A DNA stretch of 64,000 nucleotides from Cercospora beticola (lineage: Eukaryota; Ascomycota; Dothideomycetes; Mycosphaerellales; Mycosphaerellaceae): NCBI RefSeq assembly GCF_033473495.1, contig NC_088944.1:496001-560000 (forward strand), given 5' to 3'. The position numbers and the translations under genes were made by a program. Below, one piece after another: positions 32,455 to 43,990 of this stretch (its first letter is position 1; each line of letters begins with the position of its first letter). A model generated the notes under the pieces. The model searched no databases, was not told the DNA's origin, and saw only the letters and a list, made by a program, of their open reading frames with translations.

Positions 32455-32937
32455 ATGGCTCACGAATGTCGGGACATCGACGGCTCGACGTGTGCTCTGA
32501 TCCAACAGCGCCTGGCGGAGCAAGTGACGCAACGCAACAACGACATTTACGAGCTCGAGCTGCAGCTCCAGACGGCGCGTGCCGAGACGGCCCAGGCGCA
32601 GCGGGCCCGGGGCCACAGTCGGCGAGAGATGAGCCGACTGGAGCATGATCAGGCGGAGCCCATCGCAGTCAATGCCAATCCCGCCCCTCCGCCGACCAGC
32701 GGCGTTCCCACCTCACGCTCCGCCCTTCTGCACCTCGCCCGTCGCTTGCTCATCGACCTGCACACCGCAATCGCCGACCGTGACAAGTGGCGCCGCCGAG
32801 ACGCCTTCAAAATTGCGCGCATGAAGCTGTGGCGCGAACGACATGGCGTCGAGTGTGCATTGCGCGACGACGTGCTGCTGGACACCAATGAAGCCGTAGC
32901 AATGATGGTGCCATCTCGACGTCGCGCGAGCGTGTGA
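32455..32937 (+). CDS. Small coiled-coil orphan protein
   Basis: 160 residues from the ATG at 32455 (MAHECRDIDGSTC). The frame is open further upstream to 32146, but that part overlaps the divergent gene and is low-complexity Pro-rich, so I prefer 32455. Residues 12-55 form a coiled coil (Gln/Arg/Glu/Leu-rich). After a Pro-rich linker, a second basic helical region (LLHLARRLLIDLHTAIADRD, then KWRRRDAFKIARMKLWRERH) follows. No named domain. The basic second half could bind nucleic acid or an acidic partner; this is a guess. Confidence 0.6.
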   Translation: MAHECRDIDGSTCALIQQRLAEQVTQRNNDIYELELQLQTARAETAQAQRARGHSRREMSRLEHDQAEPIAVNANPAPPPTSGVPTSRSALLHLARRLLIDLHTAIADRDKWRRRDAFKIARMKLWRERHGVECALRDDVLLDTNEAVAMMVPSRRRASV

Positions 32938-32964
32938 AGAAAAAGCGCGCAATCTCGGGCACCT

Positions 32965-32993
<29 letters not shown>
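32965..32993. repeat. GCA trinucleotide microsatellite
   Basis: About nine to ten uninterrupted GCA units, followed within 70 bp by a run of about 13 A near 33058. Located between two small orphan genes. Confidence 0.9.
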
Positions 32994-32995
<2 letters not shown>

Positions 32996-33113
32996 CTACC
33001 ACCACCATCGCCTGTCGTTTTTCGTGTTTGGCTCTCAATACGCACCACCATACCTGGAAAAAAAAAAAAGACATTCCTCCGCACCCTTCTCCTCCTCCTC
33101 CCTCTCCGCCTTC

Positions 33114-33479
33114 ATGGGCCCTCGACCGACCAAGCGCGCGCGAACCTCGCAGCAGCAGCAACGTGGGCCCCCACCATCAACAGCCGCTATGATGATTCAA
33201 ACGCTCCACGAAATCCTCTGGGACAACAAGTTCGTCTCTGCATGCTGCGCTCTCATCCTCCTTCTGCTCTTCGTCTGGTATGCTCGGTCTTCTGTCTTTG
33301 CTAGCCACAACGCTCCATCCACACCTCCCTCTCCTCACATCGGTCATGCCCATCAGCCTCTTTGTCCCTCGGTCAAGTCGAACGGAGAAGTCGTCACGGC
33401 CGATCCTGTCCGCTGTGGCTTCAGAGTGCCCCCGGCATCATCAACGTCACTCTGGGACAACAGGAAAAGAGAGTTGTGA
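33114..33479 (+). CDS. Small single-pass membrane protein
   Basis: 121 residues from the ATG at 33114 (MGPRPTKRARTSQQQQ). The frame is open upstream through the GCA repeat, but that part is poly-Ser and Lys tract and likely leader. Residues 42-65 (FVSACCALILLLLFVWYA) form one membrane helix, with the basic N terminus expected in the cytosol. The short tail has two Cys. No domain is recognised. It is the last member of the orphan cluster and on the same strand as the coiled-coil gene 177 bp upstream. Confidence 0.6.
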   Translation: MGPRPTKRARTSQQQQRGPPPSTAAMMIQTLHEILWDNKFVSACCALILLLLFVWYARSSVFASHNAPSTPPSPHIGHAHQPLCPSVKSNGEVVTADPVRCGFRVPPASSTSLWDNRKREL

Positions 33480-34825
33480 CGGGCAAGCGGCATGGTAATG
33501 GCAGGAGAAAAACGGACAAGTGTACACGGAATTTGAAAGCTTCTGCGGGCGACAGAAGCATGCAAGTGCCCTCTCATCCGCTCTTGCACTTTGCAAATCA
33601 GAAATATGAGTACCGAGGAGTAGGTGCCTCACGAGGAACATGAGCGAGATATTCAAGGGTGTGTGTGATGGAAATGCTCACAAGAACGCAGCTTCTCCTG
33701 GCTAATCTTCTCAGCCTCGTAAACCACGCCGTCACTCCGCTCCTGCCATTCCTCACGCCCCATCGCTCGCACATCTGTAGAGTTCCGCTCTCTCAAGACC
33801 CGTGCTTCCCACACCCAAGGACCTTTGGATCATCGAGATTTGTTGTTCTAAGCGGCTCACGTTGCTACTTTTTGAGCTTGATCGTTCATCATGAAATTCC
33901 AGCTTCCTTTCTCAGCTCTCTCTAGCCTAGCCGGTGCCATCTGAGCTTCTCCGCGAATGGCGTGGAGCTGTCAAAATGACGCGTGTGTCGCGGTCAGAAG
34001 GTCGTCTCGAAGTTGTTGTTTGAGTCTGTCTATCTGTGTCTGTCTAGGGTAACTACCATCTGAGGCTGAATTCCTGGCCTCCCGCCTTCTTAACCTGTCC
34101 ATCGTCTTCATTGCAGACTTCTGCTGCTCAATGCATGTGATGTGTCGGAACTGGCTGAGATATTCGAAGGCCACCGTTATCCTCATCCGATGAGAACTCC
34201 TTCAGGAGCGCTGCTGGGAGTGTGAGAACACGGCCAACGCCACCCTTTCTCGCATAGTCCGATGCTTGTGGCTCTGCTCTTACGACGTTTTCCAAAGAGA
34301 AGCCGCAGATATAGGCGTTGCGAGATCAGTATTGCGTGAACAGCGAGGGCAGGCTGGTCGTAGAAAGTAGCTCTGCCATCCCAAAGGTCTTCACGGCAGC
34401 CTTCGTTGCAGAGTTAGCAGAACAAGGGTGGAGGTGAACGCTAGCATGCGGCGATATACAGAAGCGCGAGCAATCTCATATGTGTCGACGCGAGTATTTT
34501 CCAAGGAAGACTAGCCCTATGTACCCGGCCGTGTTGCCGCGCCTCCATCGAATCGTGACCTGTAGTCGGGGTCGGAAAAAGTCTGCAATGGATGGAGTTA
34601 CAACTGCTTGGCGATCCCTTCGTCAGGCTGCGTGAACATAAAGCCCAATCCCATTTGTGCCCCGCTCGTCGTTCTCTGCTTCTATAAGTAGCAGTCCGTG
34701 GACCCATTCCTGCCTAGCTGAGGTAGGGCTGACTAACCGCAGACTGAGAGTCATCGATAGCGAGACGCTCGCGGTCAGATGGGCGAGGAAAGCACAGTCG
34801 TTTCGGGACCGATAGTATTTCGAAG

Positions 34826-35149
34826 GTGAGCAATCATGCTTCGACGCACGAAGAAAAGCATGTTCGAGAAAGAGCTCGTTTTGAGCTCGCCCGAACGCAG
34901 TCTCAAATGCATATCAGCAGATCTGCGCACCGGGAGTCGTCGGTGAGTGTTCCGGTGTTGTTCTCGCATCTGCGGCGGGTATGCTGCCACCCTCGTTTGA
35001 TTCAGAAGTGGAGTTGTTCGGGATGGGGCAGTACTATCGATAGACTCGATGACCTTGGCCGCTCGTCAAGTGCCAGACACGGTGCCAAATGGGCATCACT
35101 TTCAGAAGCGCCATATTGCCAGACGCGGACACCTCGGGCGGAGGGTTGA
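34826..35149 (+). pseudogene. Possible SNF2-type helicase fragment
   Basis: Within this 107-codon frame the order E-R-A-R-F...ARTQSQMH...VPVLFSHLRRVCCHPRLI resembles the segment of Rad5/SNF2-like proteins where a helical region precedes L-L-R-L-R-Q-x-C-C-H-P-x-L-I. Only this short stretch fits and no Walker motifs are found nearby in frame. I treat it as a tentative relic. Confidence 0.22.
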
Positions 35150-36294
35150 AAGCTGGCTGGCTGAACAGTACTGCGACTTGGTCGACGCCGACACCAGGTA
35201 CCAATACGAAGATTCTAGTCGTTCCTCAAAACGAAAGTAGGATGAAGGTTTATGGTTGTCCTGATTGTTAGTGAGGACTGGGTTGAGGAGAGCTGGATTG
35301 AAGAGAACTGGTAGTGACGGTTTGGGATAAAAGCTTTGCGGATCAGAGACACTGCACAGGTGAAGAGACCAGGTCGAAACGGTCATGCGCTGAGCTGGAA
35401 GTTTTTCGTAATGCAGCATTCGATGCAAGTTTGATCCAGCAACGTGGAGAGATATCCTTCTCATTGGACTGCTCTTGCCAGAGCTCCAGGGAATGAGCTC
35501 TGGTGGATCATCCTCCGTGACAGCCGTTATATTTCTGGGCGATTCACCGACGGCAATGATCTCCCTGCAAGCGACGGCCGCAGCCCACACAATAACCTCC
35601 ACAGTCCCTGAAGTGGCTGTTCGCCAGGAGTATACGCATCTAACATTCAGAGAATTTCGAAATCATGATATTTTAAAGATGTGGTCAGGTCGAGGATGAC
35701 AACGCTGGCTTGACTGCAACTTCGTGGCTTGCAGATTGTCCATCGGGAGTAATTGTCGTTGTCGGATGGCTCGTTTCGATTCGTCAAATTCGAGGAAAGT
35801 TTCGTGCACATAAATCTACGGATGCAGCCCTGTTGTCACTATACCTACTGAGCGATTCCAGTCGCGTCACTCTGGTTTCGGGCTGGGGAGATCGACCACC
35901 AAACGAGACCAATCTGAAGCCAGGGAAGGTTGCGCTCCCCATAAGTGGTGGCCGGTATGAGGGCTGCCCGGGAGCCTTTAATCTTCGCGCAGGCTTTCAC
36001 TGTCCGCTGTGCAGGAATCGCTGTCGTCCTCACCGGTTGTGCTGTTTCTGGCCGCGCTTGTGCAGCTGTTTACGGACCGCTAGTTCGCATGTGTCCAGTC
36101 AATGCCGTAGTCATGTAGGCACCTGACCTCTCCCTGCAGCTCTTCATCGCTGCCTTGGCTGGTCGTCAGGTTGGACCTCGTGCATCGTGACGCGGATGCC
36201 GGAGAAGGAGAAGGCGATTGACGAGATGGTGGACAGTTTTCGATGAGTGCGGGAATTCGCAAGGTCGCCGTCGCGACGCTGAGGCTCGGCATCG

Positions 36295-37005
36295 TCAAAC
36301 AGGGGAACGAATGGCGCGCGTTCGTCGCTGCGGTATCCTGTTCGGGAGAGTCGGCGCCGTGCTCGTCGTGTGATGGAGGTGCGAGTGTTCTTGGGCGCAG
36401 ACGAAGTGCGAGGGGGGAATGAGAGGTGTCGCCAAGCTCGGGCCGACTGGAGACTCGACAGCCCAATAAAACTCGAGCTCAAAAACTACAACCCAATCAA
36501 ACTCAAGCTCAATCTTCTTCGAAGCGATAGAAGACTTCTCACAGTCCATGTCCTTCGGAAGCTGCGCAAGTACTTTGCGCGATGCCTTTTTCTTGAGTAT
36601 CCGACTCCTCCCGCAACTTGTCCCGGTCTGACTTTGTGGGGCTCACATCATGATGTGCCTTCTCCACCTTGTCGGTGGCAGCTCGAGAGCTCGAAGAGCA
36701 GCAGTGTTGGCCCGATACTACCAGGTGCTCTACGGGACTGTTCAACTCAGACGCGCAGATTTGGCACTTCAGCGGGGCGGGACGGACTGGGAAAGACGCT
36801 GCAAGCGTGCTGTGAAGAGCTTGTGGACGGCACAAGACTTCCGGGACTCATCTTCTCCTGCCGTCTTCTCCGGTGCACTAACTAGCGGTTTGTGGTCCCA
36901 TTGGCTTTGCGATTTTCCGACTACTGAGATTGCTCGGACATTGTCTAGAATGCCTTGCCCGCGACTCCTCGATCGCAGGCCGCTGCTGTCGTCCATGCTT
37001 AACAT
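36295..37005 (-). pseudogene. Frame-broken relic of an unknown protein
   Basis: Three minus-strand frames in succession (36769-37005, 36539-36835, 36295-36549) each contain lysine/glutamate-rich helical stretches and read naturally only if the frame shifts between them. A CQIC pair could be part of a zinc site but has no partner. No family is recognised. Confidence 0.25.
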
Positions 37006-37492
37006 ACTAGCAGGCTTCGCTCTCGTAGACTAATCCACAGAGTTGATCTCTCCTCATAAAGCCGTAGTGCTTGAGTTATCGTCTATGGTAACCGTGTTCG
37101 ATGAAGATCAAGAGTCAGGGACCGGCTCATATTCTAGAGAATTTTGCCGCAGTCGATTGCACTTTGCAGCCTCGTACACAATGCATAAATGTTGATTAAG
37201 CTGAAAAAGCTCATCTGCTTACCACTCTTTGGCAGTATCGTCTCAGGAGGACTGGGGTACGGTCAAGCAGGCATTTCCAGCGAGAATTGCATGATGCCAC
37301 AAGTTGCGTCAGCTCTTGCATGCTTGAATGCAGCCAAAGTCGAAGTAGGAATCGCTCATCGAGCAGGAAGTGGGTTTGATCAAGGGCATGATCCGTCCTC
37401 ATTCCAGAGCCCGTATGCATGCGACTTTACCGAAGCGTGTTCGTTTGTCCTTGTACCCTTATCAAATGCACGTGCCTCGTTAGATTTGCAAC

Positions 37493-39373
37493 TTAGATTG
37501 TAACTGTTTCTAGAGCTGGTCCACAGCCCGACGCGGCCGCGAATTGAATGGGTTTGCGCCGCCAACGGTTACTCTCTTCAGCATCGTGTTCGGTGCACGA
37601 TTGTTCGATGGATCGTGCCCACGTCTCGGCCTTCCAAGAGTCCGTGGATGCATCCTCGACCAGTGTACCGATTGGGGGTATATTGAGCAAGCCACGCACT
37701 ACGCGAGAGCTCAATGTGTATCCATCATCACTGAAAGTACCCATCATCAATTCTTCTGGGTGGGTTAAGCTAGTGAACGCCAATAACACACCCTGGTTCG
37801 ATACGCTTTCCTTGACCTCCTGTGACCAACAGCCACACGTCCAGTACTCCCAAACCCGGTAATCAAACTGACTGAGCTTAATTGCATGGGCCACAACTCG
37901 AAAGTAACTGTCATTCGCAACTTGGCGTATCACGAAGGTAAAATGCCCAGCTTGTATTAAGATGTCCCCTGGCTTGACTTCAGGCCACGCGATCGCAGAC
38001 ACCGTGTCGCCCGTGTATATCTGAGAGGGTTTTTGTTCGTTGCTAAAAGGCAACGCTGTGGCATTCGCGCCATCCATCTGGGCCGCAGACTTCAGCAGAC
38101 GACTGACCTCGGTCGCGGACTCCACCTCTTCTTCTTCTGCTAGCTCGAGGTCAGCAGAGAGCCGCCCAAGACAGTCTTGCCGCAAAAGACAGATGCCACG
38201 AGGTTGATGTGGCCACAGATACCAATCGACATCCACCGGCTGCTTGAGATGTTGCGACGCTTGGTACTGGGCAACAAGATCGCGCGTTGGGAGTTTGCCG
38301 AGCTCTAGCAAATCGATCACAATCGCTGCGCTTACTGGATGCTCATCGCGAGTATGCGACATCAAGTGAAGCGCCAGATCGAAGACGGAGGTCTCGTAAT
38401 TGGGCTTGGGCTTTTGCATACCATTTCCTTCCCAGTCAAAAATCTCAAGGACGCCGTAGACGCGATCACGGACATCTTCACAGAGGAATTGCCCCGGTAT
38501 GGACCAGAAGTCACTAAGATCCAATTTCCACGGCCCTCCCCCCCTAGAAACGATCAGATCGTTCAGAGTAACAAGCCTTCCATCGTAGCCGTGCTCGCCG
38601 ACCAAATCGGGCTCAAATCCCCAACTGGTAAATCGGGATTCCAGGGCAATGATGTAATTCCAGTCCATAAGGGAGTCGCCACATAAAACCAGTCGCTCGT
38701 GGGCACTATACAACTCTTGTATGATCCATAGCCGAGAGAAATATCTGCGCGCAGAGAAGGTCTTCCAATGCTCGATCACACGATTCGCTGTTTTGGCTCC
38801 TAATAACAGCTCCAGCATTTCCCGCCGCTGAGGCATAGGTACTTCGTCGCTATCTTCGTATAGTGGAATCAGCTTAGAATGAGGATGAGAAGCTTCATAA
38901 ATTAAGTTACTAGAAAGATCGCTTGGACCTATGCATGCAAGTACTGTCGCGGCGCTGGCATATATCCTAGCCATTATCGTTACTTGTGCAGTCTTCTCTG
39001 GCAGATCTGTCTGATTAATACACACAGAATCGATCCAAAGATAAGATCCCGGAAAATGTAGCCTGGCTTGCCAGAGAGCGTATCGAGCGTTCTCTCGCAC
39101 TCTGACACGGTTACAGTTAGCGACTTCAAAACTATATCCCCTAGAAGAAGGTGTTATCGATGTAACGTTAATGAAAGCCTCTGGATCTGGCAAGCCCCAA
39201 GCGTAAGAGATTGCTCGATATTCTGGTGCGTCTTCGAGATCCTATATAGACACGGTACAGCGTATATCGTCTTCTTCGTTGTCGGGATGAATCCAGAGCA
39301 GTCGGATTTGAGAGTTCGAGTCGCTCAGAGGAGGCGGTTTCCAGGCGCGTGGAACTTGGCGGGTCATCTCCAT
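37493..39373 (-). pseudogene. HET-domain (heterokaryon incompatibility) protein with an in-frame TAG
   Basis: Minus-strand coding sequence of about 626 codons. The N-terminal part (start proposed at 39373, MEMTRQVPRAW) reads SDSNSQIRLLWIHP, then hits TAG at 39242-39244, and resumes in the same frame with DLEDAPEYRAISYAWG. HET motifs follow: YLWIDSVCINQTD, then IYASAATVLACIG, then RRYFSRLWIIQELYSA and LVLCGDSLMDW. The rest to residue 566 of the downstream part is uninterrupted. HET proteins trigger cell death when incompatible hyphae fuse. The TAG falls before the first conserved box; no GT..AG intron long enough removes it, and the next ATG (38974) would lose about half the domain. It is therefore a recent null allele, unless the stop is read through or is a sequencing error. 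Some 1.5 kb away lies the gene at 41.1-42.4 kb. Confidence 0.85.
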
Positions 39374-41082
39374 CCTAGCTGCAGAGTAGCGACATGTGCA
39401 GTCAAGATCTCTGGATCGGAGGTCGACAACAGCAGAGAAATGTGGTGTTTGTTGCGCAGCTTCCGCGGGACGGAGAGCTACATACGGTGTGCTCAACTGG
39501 TCTGAAGTACCTCCTACGCAAGGCTGAGCTTTGCACAGCCCGCAAGCTATGCAGCCACCCGCGAAGGTGGCTTCGCACAATACACCTGAACGACGTCCGC
39601 TGCAGGCGGCTTAGGGCACAGAGGCTGCGCGAGCAAAAGTGCTGCCTTTGGGCGGGCGAGCTAGATCCGGGAGGAAAAGGCGAGGAATGCTAATGATGTC
39701 TTTGCTGCGACAGCGGAAGCAGAAGCAACGAAAGCAAAGAGAGATGATAAGACGAAAGATTTCAAGCTTGATCCCAATTGACTAACTGTTCTGAAATTTT
39801 CAAAAGACCATCAAAGCCACAAGCCACCCTTCCCCTAGCAGAGGTAATATCTAGGAACACGCTATGCGTGCGGTGCCGCTTCCATCATGCCTGCGACGTC
39901 GCAGGTTTCCGAACTTCTTTCTCGATTTGACGCTGCCAGACCTCAAAATATCCCAGAAGTAGTGCAGCCTCGAGGTTGGCAGGTGTCCGGTGCATCTAGT
40001 TGTGGTGCTCAACACATCTTTCTGGTAACAGGAACGCTTCTCCAAAGGATTTTCAGCCAGCGTGTGCTATATCGTGTTTCATCTAAGTAAGCCTGTTTGT
40101 AGGACAGGAATGCCATCTTCGCGATAAACGTAGGAGTGCTTGTCTGCAAAGCTACCAGCGCATTCGCAGTCGCAGTCGGTCGCGCAAAACCCTACGTATT
40201 GACGCTGAAGATGATCGGAGCCGCTGTGGTGCCGCTTCTGTTCCTGCGACGACGCAAGCCTTCGCAGAGTTCCCACACTGTAGAATCAGCAACGTAGCTT
40301 GACGCACTTCCTGGAGCAAGGAATGCACTTTGTGAGAGAGGAAAGTGCAAGATCTCTCCTTCCTTGGTGACTGGTCCTCTATCTCCAACTCATGAAGATA
40401 CGATCGACAAGGATTCCTCTTCCCACGAATCGAATCTGCCGCGCAGCTGCATCTGAACCAGAAGCGAGGCGATATTGATCAGAGCCGACGCAAGGCGGTG
40501 TATGTCTGAGACTCAGATCGACAACGGCATGACCGGGCAAGAATTCGAGAACACTCCAGGGGAACTTTCGGTCAGTAATCGGCCGCTATCTACGCAGCCC
40601 GCTTTTCTCGGCAGCCATAGACTGGTGGCGATAGAGTGGTGCCATGACCACCCGACTCGCCGTGGGAATGACCCGTCACCCACCAGCCGGTCCTTGGGCG
40701 GAGGGGACAGGAATTGAAAGCGTAGAGCGTGGGCCATCGAAAGCCACGCTGGCCATGCACTTTGGGCGGACTCGGAGAAAGTGCCCAGCAAAATATCGTA
40801 TTTGGCGATCTGTGTCCCGTACACAAATCCTCGTATCCTTCCCTTCTCACTTGGAGTTGTTCAGAATACGATGGTACAGTCTTAGTCGCATGTATCTGTA
40901 GCGTTCATTGAGCAGACGCGGCCCGGGATCGCCGACAATGAGATTTCGGATTCAAGCGGTGCGTGCTAGTGGCATGGTTGACACCAACATGGTCTTCTCC
41001 TTGTAGAATTGGGCCAACGAGCGACGGGATCATAAGCTTTGCTCTCCTTGAAGATGAAAGCGAGGCGAGGCCACATCTTCCA
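39374..41082. other. No supported gene
   Basis: Short overlapping frames on both strands (longest about 103 codons). No repeat, RNA gene or known domain is recognised. The first part may hold the promoter of the HET gene. Confidence 0.4.
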
Positions 41083-42454
41083 TCAGCCTGTGTCCACAAT
41101 CTTTGTCCGCTTCGATCTTGTCAAGCGAGAGGGAAGGCCGGGGCGAGGTGGGTCCGCTGGAGTGGCACCGACAACAACGGAAGTCCGGTCGGGTGAATAT
41201 TCTGAGGCAGAAGTAGTGCTCCCGAAGCTCTGGTCGGCTGAGGCAGGTAGAGGCAGGCTGTCAGTCTGTTCGGACGGGCTGCTCGTCGGTTCGGAGTCCT
41301 CGCGTTCATGCACCCCAAGGACAGCCGTGGCAAAGAGGTCGTCAACTGCGCTTCCCGGTGATGGCCTGTCGCAAAGGTCAGCAGGGGAATTTCATGCCGA
41401 AAACAGGATCGCCACGTCAAACTTACGGATTGCGGAATTTGTTAGCTTGATTGATCACGTCTCGGAACAGACGAGACGGAAAGGTGACATTGCCTACAGC
41501 GTCACTCCATGTTTGGAAATGAGGATGTTTGGCAGAGACATTCCACGGCACAAAGTCGGACAGACGAAGCGTAAAAACCCAGTCTCGGGAGATGTCCTTG
41601 GGACCCCACTTTGCAAGACCATACTCTCCATCCCGAAAGTAGCGGCGATAACGCAGCACTTTCGTCGGCGGCGCCGTTGTCTTCTCCACTGCAGAATAGT
41701 CGGACGAGATGCCTAGTACAGTACGTACGTCGGTCGTCGTGTCCAGCACATATCTCTCCGACTTCTCCTTCAAATGGCGGAGCTGTTCTGACCAAGCGAA
41801 TTCGAGTACAAAGACGGCTGTCTTCGCGTTGCCAAAGGTCCACGACTTGTCAGGACTGTCCTTGCCGCCGGCGGAGAGTACTGTTCCTTCGGAATAGCCG
41901 TGCTGCACATCGGCGCTGCCTGTGCTGCAGATATCGGTCGTGAAACAGTGTAAAGCGCGTTCGCGATCCTCTGGCGGCAGTGGAGAGTTACGGATGGCGT
42001 CGCGCATGTACTTGCGAATCTTGCGCTCGATTGATTCGCAGATACTCTCGTGAAAGGCGCTCACCATGCGGAAGCGCAGTTGCTTCGTCGCAGCGTTGTA
42101 CTCCCAGCGCGTTCTTTCCTGCACGTTGTGCCACGTCTCGGGCTCGTGGGCTCGGAGGTGGTCGAGTGCCTCGGTAAGGACTGCGCGTTCGACGTCGTCA
42201 CGCACAATATCGTTCTCGGCCCTCGCGTTCCCGTGCTGGCGGAAGAGACGAACGATATCTCGAGCGCTGTCGGAGGTAAGAGCGGAGAGCGAGGAGGATG
42301 CGGGCGGCGGAGATGGAGTGATGGTCAGCGGCGGAGAGATGGGCCGCGATTGCGTCGGAGCGGAGCACGCGAGATTGGGCGACTGCGGTGGCGGTGTATG
42401 GGGGTTGATGTCGGCGGTAGCGGAAGAGGACATTGCTTGGAATAAGAGAGTCAC
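41083..42454 (-). CDS. Fungal PD-(D/E)XK-like nuclease-fold protein (two exons)
   Basis: Exon 1 is 41427-42454 and exon 2 41083-41365, joined across a 61-bp intron, giving 436 residues (429 from the second Met, MSSSATADI). Residues 1-55 are Pro/Ser-rich and disordered. Residues 60-150 are charged and helical (RQHGNARAENDIVRDDVERA, then WHNVQERTRWEYNAATKQL). Then comes PDKSWTF, followed after about 10 residues by VFVLEFAWSEQLRHLKEK, ERYVLDTTTDVRTVLGI and a Tyr. That order (Asp, then strand-Glu, then Lys/Tyr and a V-x-G-I strand) resembles the fungal restriction-endonuclease-like families, although a clean E-x-K is not visible, so activity is uncertain. The C terminus is Ser/Asp/Glu-rich ending with basic residues. 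Its 5' end lies about 100 bp from the RIP-mutated block. Confidence 0.6.
41366..41426 (-). other. Intron in the PD-(D/E)XK-like gene
   Basis: 61 bp; on the minus strand it starts GTAAGTTT and ends TTTGCGACAG, with a CTGAC branch-like box (GCTGACC) about 16 bp before the acceptor. Splicing joins codon Pro split 2+1 and leads into the frame 41083-41365, which otherwise has no start of its own. Confidence 0.7.
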
Positions 42455-42659
42455 ATAGTTGAAGGTCGACTGAAGACTGAAGTGTGGTTACTAGAAGTGC
42501 GCGAAGTGGACATGGTCACGTGGCGCAGCGAGGACGGACGGGACGCAGGTACTAAGATAATAACTATAGAGGTTTGCTTCCGAACTAAAGACGAGGGTCT
42601 ACTTATTCGTTATTCCTCCTTATACCTACCGCGCTCCTATAGTGCTCCGCTAGTTAGCC

Positions 42660-43990
42660 TATATATAGTAGTTCTACTATAAAGAATAGTAGAATAATTA
42701 GTATATAGTACTATATTAAATAGAATTTTAATCTATAGTAGAGTTCTTCTAGTTATAGGCTATATAGTAGAAATTTCTACTTCGCTTTCTTAAATAGAGT
42801 ACTTTAGATATATAGAAGTAGAGTTCGATAAAATAGTATATATTATAAATAGAAATAAATAAAGAAAATAAGTAAAGTTATAATAGATATAGATACTATA
42901 AATAGGCTTTATAAATACTATACTACTATATAGGTAGCTTATAAAGTAAGTAGTAGATATAAGAGTATATAAATACTATTTTAAAATTATAGTAATATAG
43001 TAGCTTTAGATTATATATAAGAATAATTCTATTTCTTTCTTTTTTCTTTTTAAAAGAAATATATAGAAGTCTACTAGAAGTCTACTAGGCCTCTACTAGC
43101 TATTTATCTTTTTATTTAAAGTTCTATAAACTTTAAACTTAAGTCTATTAGAGTACTACTAGAAGTTTCTAAAAGAATTACTTTTCTTTCTATTTATTTA
43201 GATTATTATATTAATAGAGATATATCTACTAACTATCGAGACTCTCTTTATAGTAAGCTAGCTATTTCTTATATAATAGTTACTTTCTTTTAGAGCTAAG
43301 ATTCTTAGAAGTTTTACTAGAAGTTTATTTAGAGTTATTTACTTTCTTTATAGAAGAATATTTATTATACTTCTTCTAAGATTTATAATCGAGCTATTAT
43401 TAATAGACTATAGAACTTTATATCTTCTAGCTAGTTATATTAGCTAGTTTCTTAAAAGTATTATATTATAGTTTCTAAATAGAAAGAAAATTAAAGTATA
43501 GTAGTATAATAGTAGAAATATAGTAGTATTACTAGTAGTAAAGTAAAAACTTCTACTATTATTCTACTAGTAGAGTATATAGTAAATATAAGTAATAAGT
43601 TTATAGTTATACTTAACCTATATTATTTTCTTATTTATATACTTATATATATATATCTATATATCTATAAGAGCTAGAAGTATATAGCTTAAAAAGTATA
43701 GCTTATTAGGCGTTAAAGTATAATAGCTAGTACTACTTATACTTAGTATAGAATAAAAGTATATAGAATATATATAAACTAACGAAGTAAGAATTATTTT
43801 TAATATTTCTAGATAGAGAGTCTAGAGGCGCTTAATATATTACTATATTCTACTCTTATAATTATAATTCTTCTACTTTATTAAGAGTAGCGATCTATTA
43901 AAGCCTATTATACTTATATAAAATATATCTACTTAGTAGACTAATTATAATAATAATATACTAAATAATAGATAGCTATTAAGCTATATT
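42660..43990. other. AT-rich sequence without recognised content
   Basis: Upstream of the gypsy gag relic. It probably contains the 5' end (LTR) of that element, but I could not match it to a second copy by eye. Long poly-pyrimidine/purine tracts (TTTCTTTCTTTTTTCTTTTT near 43032) occur. Confidence 0.35.

Larger units (their letters stand above)
33480..37492. other. Decayed stretch with several weak relics
   Basis: No intact gene is supported. At 33891-33944 an ATG opens MKFQLPFSALSSLAGAI, which looks like a signal peptide, and stops at once. At 34826-35149 (plus) a segment ends LFSHLRRVCCHPRLIQ, resembling SNF2-family helicase sequence around the C-C-H-P box. On the minus strand 36295-37005 there are protein-like pieces in different frames (PLKCQICASEL, then KKKASRKVLAQLPKDMD). 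All are too broken to annotate as genes. Confidence 0.4.

Noticed and set aside
36779..36840. Plus-strand string DGLGKTLQAC resembling an SNF2 Walker A motif
   Set aside because: Only this short match is present, the upstream DE-M of the motif is absent, and the minus strand reads equally protein-like. Likely chance.
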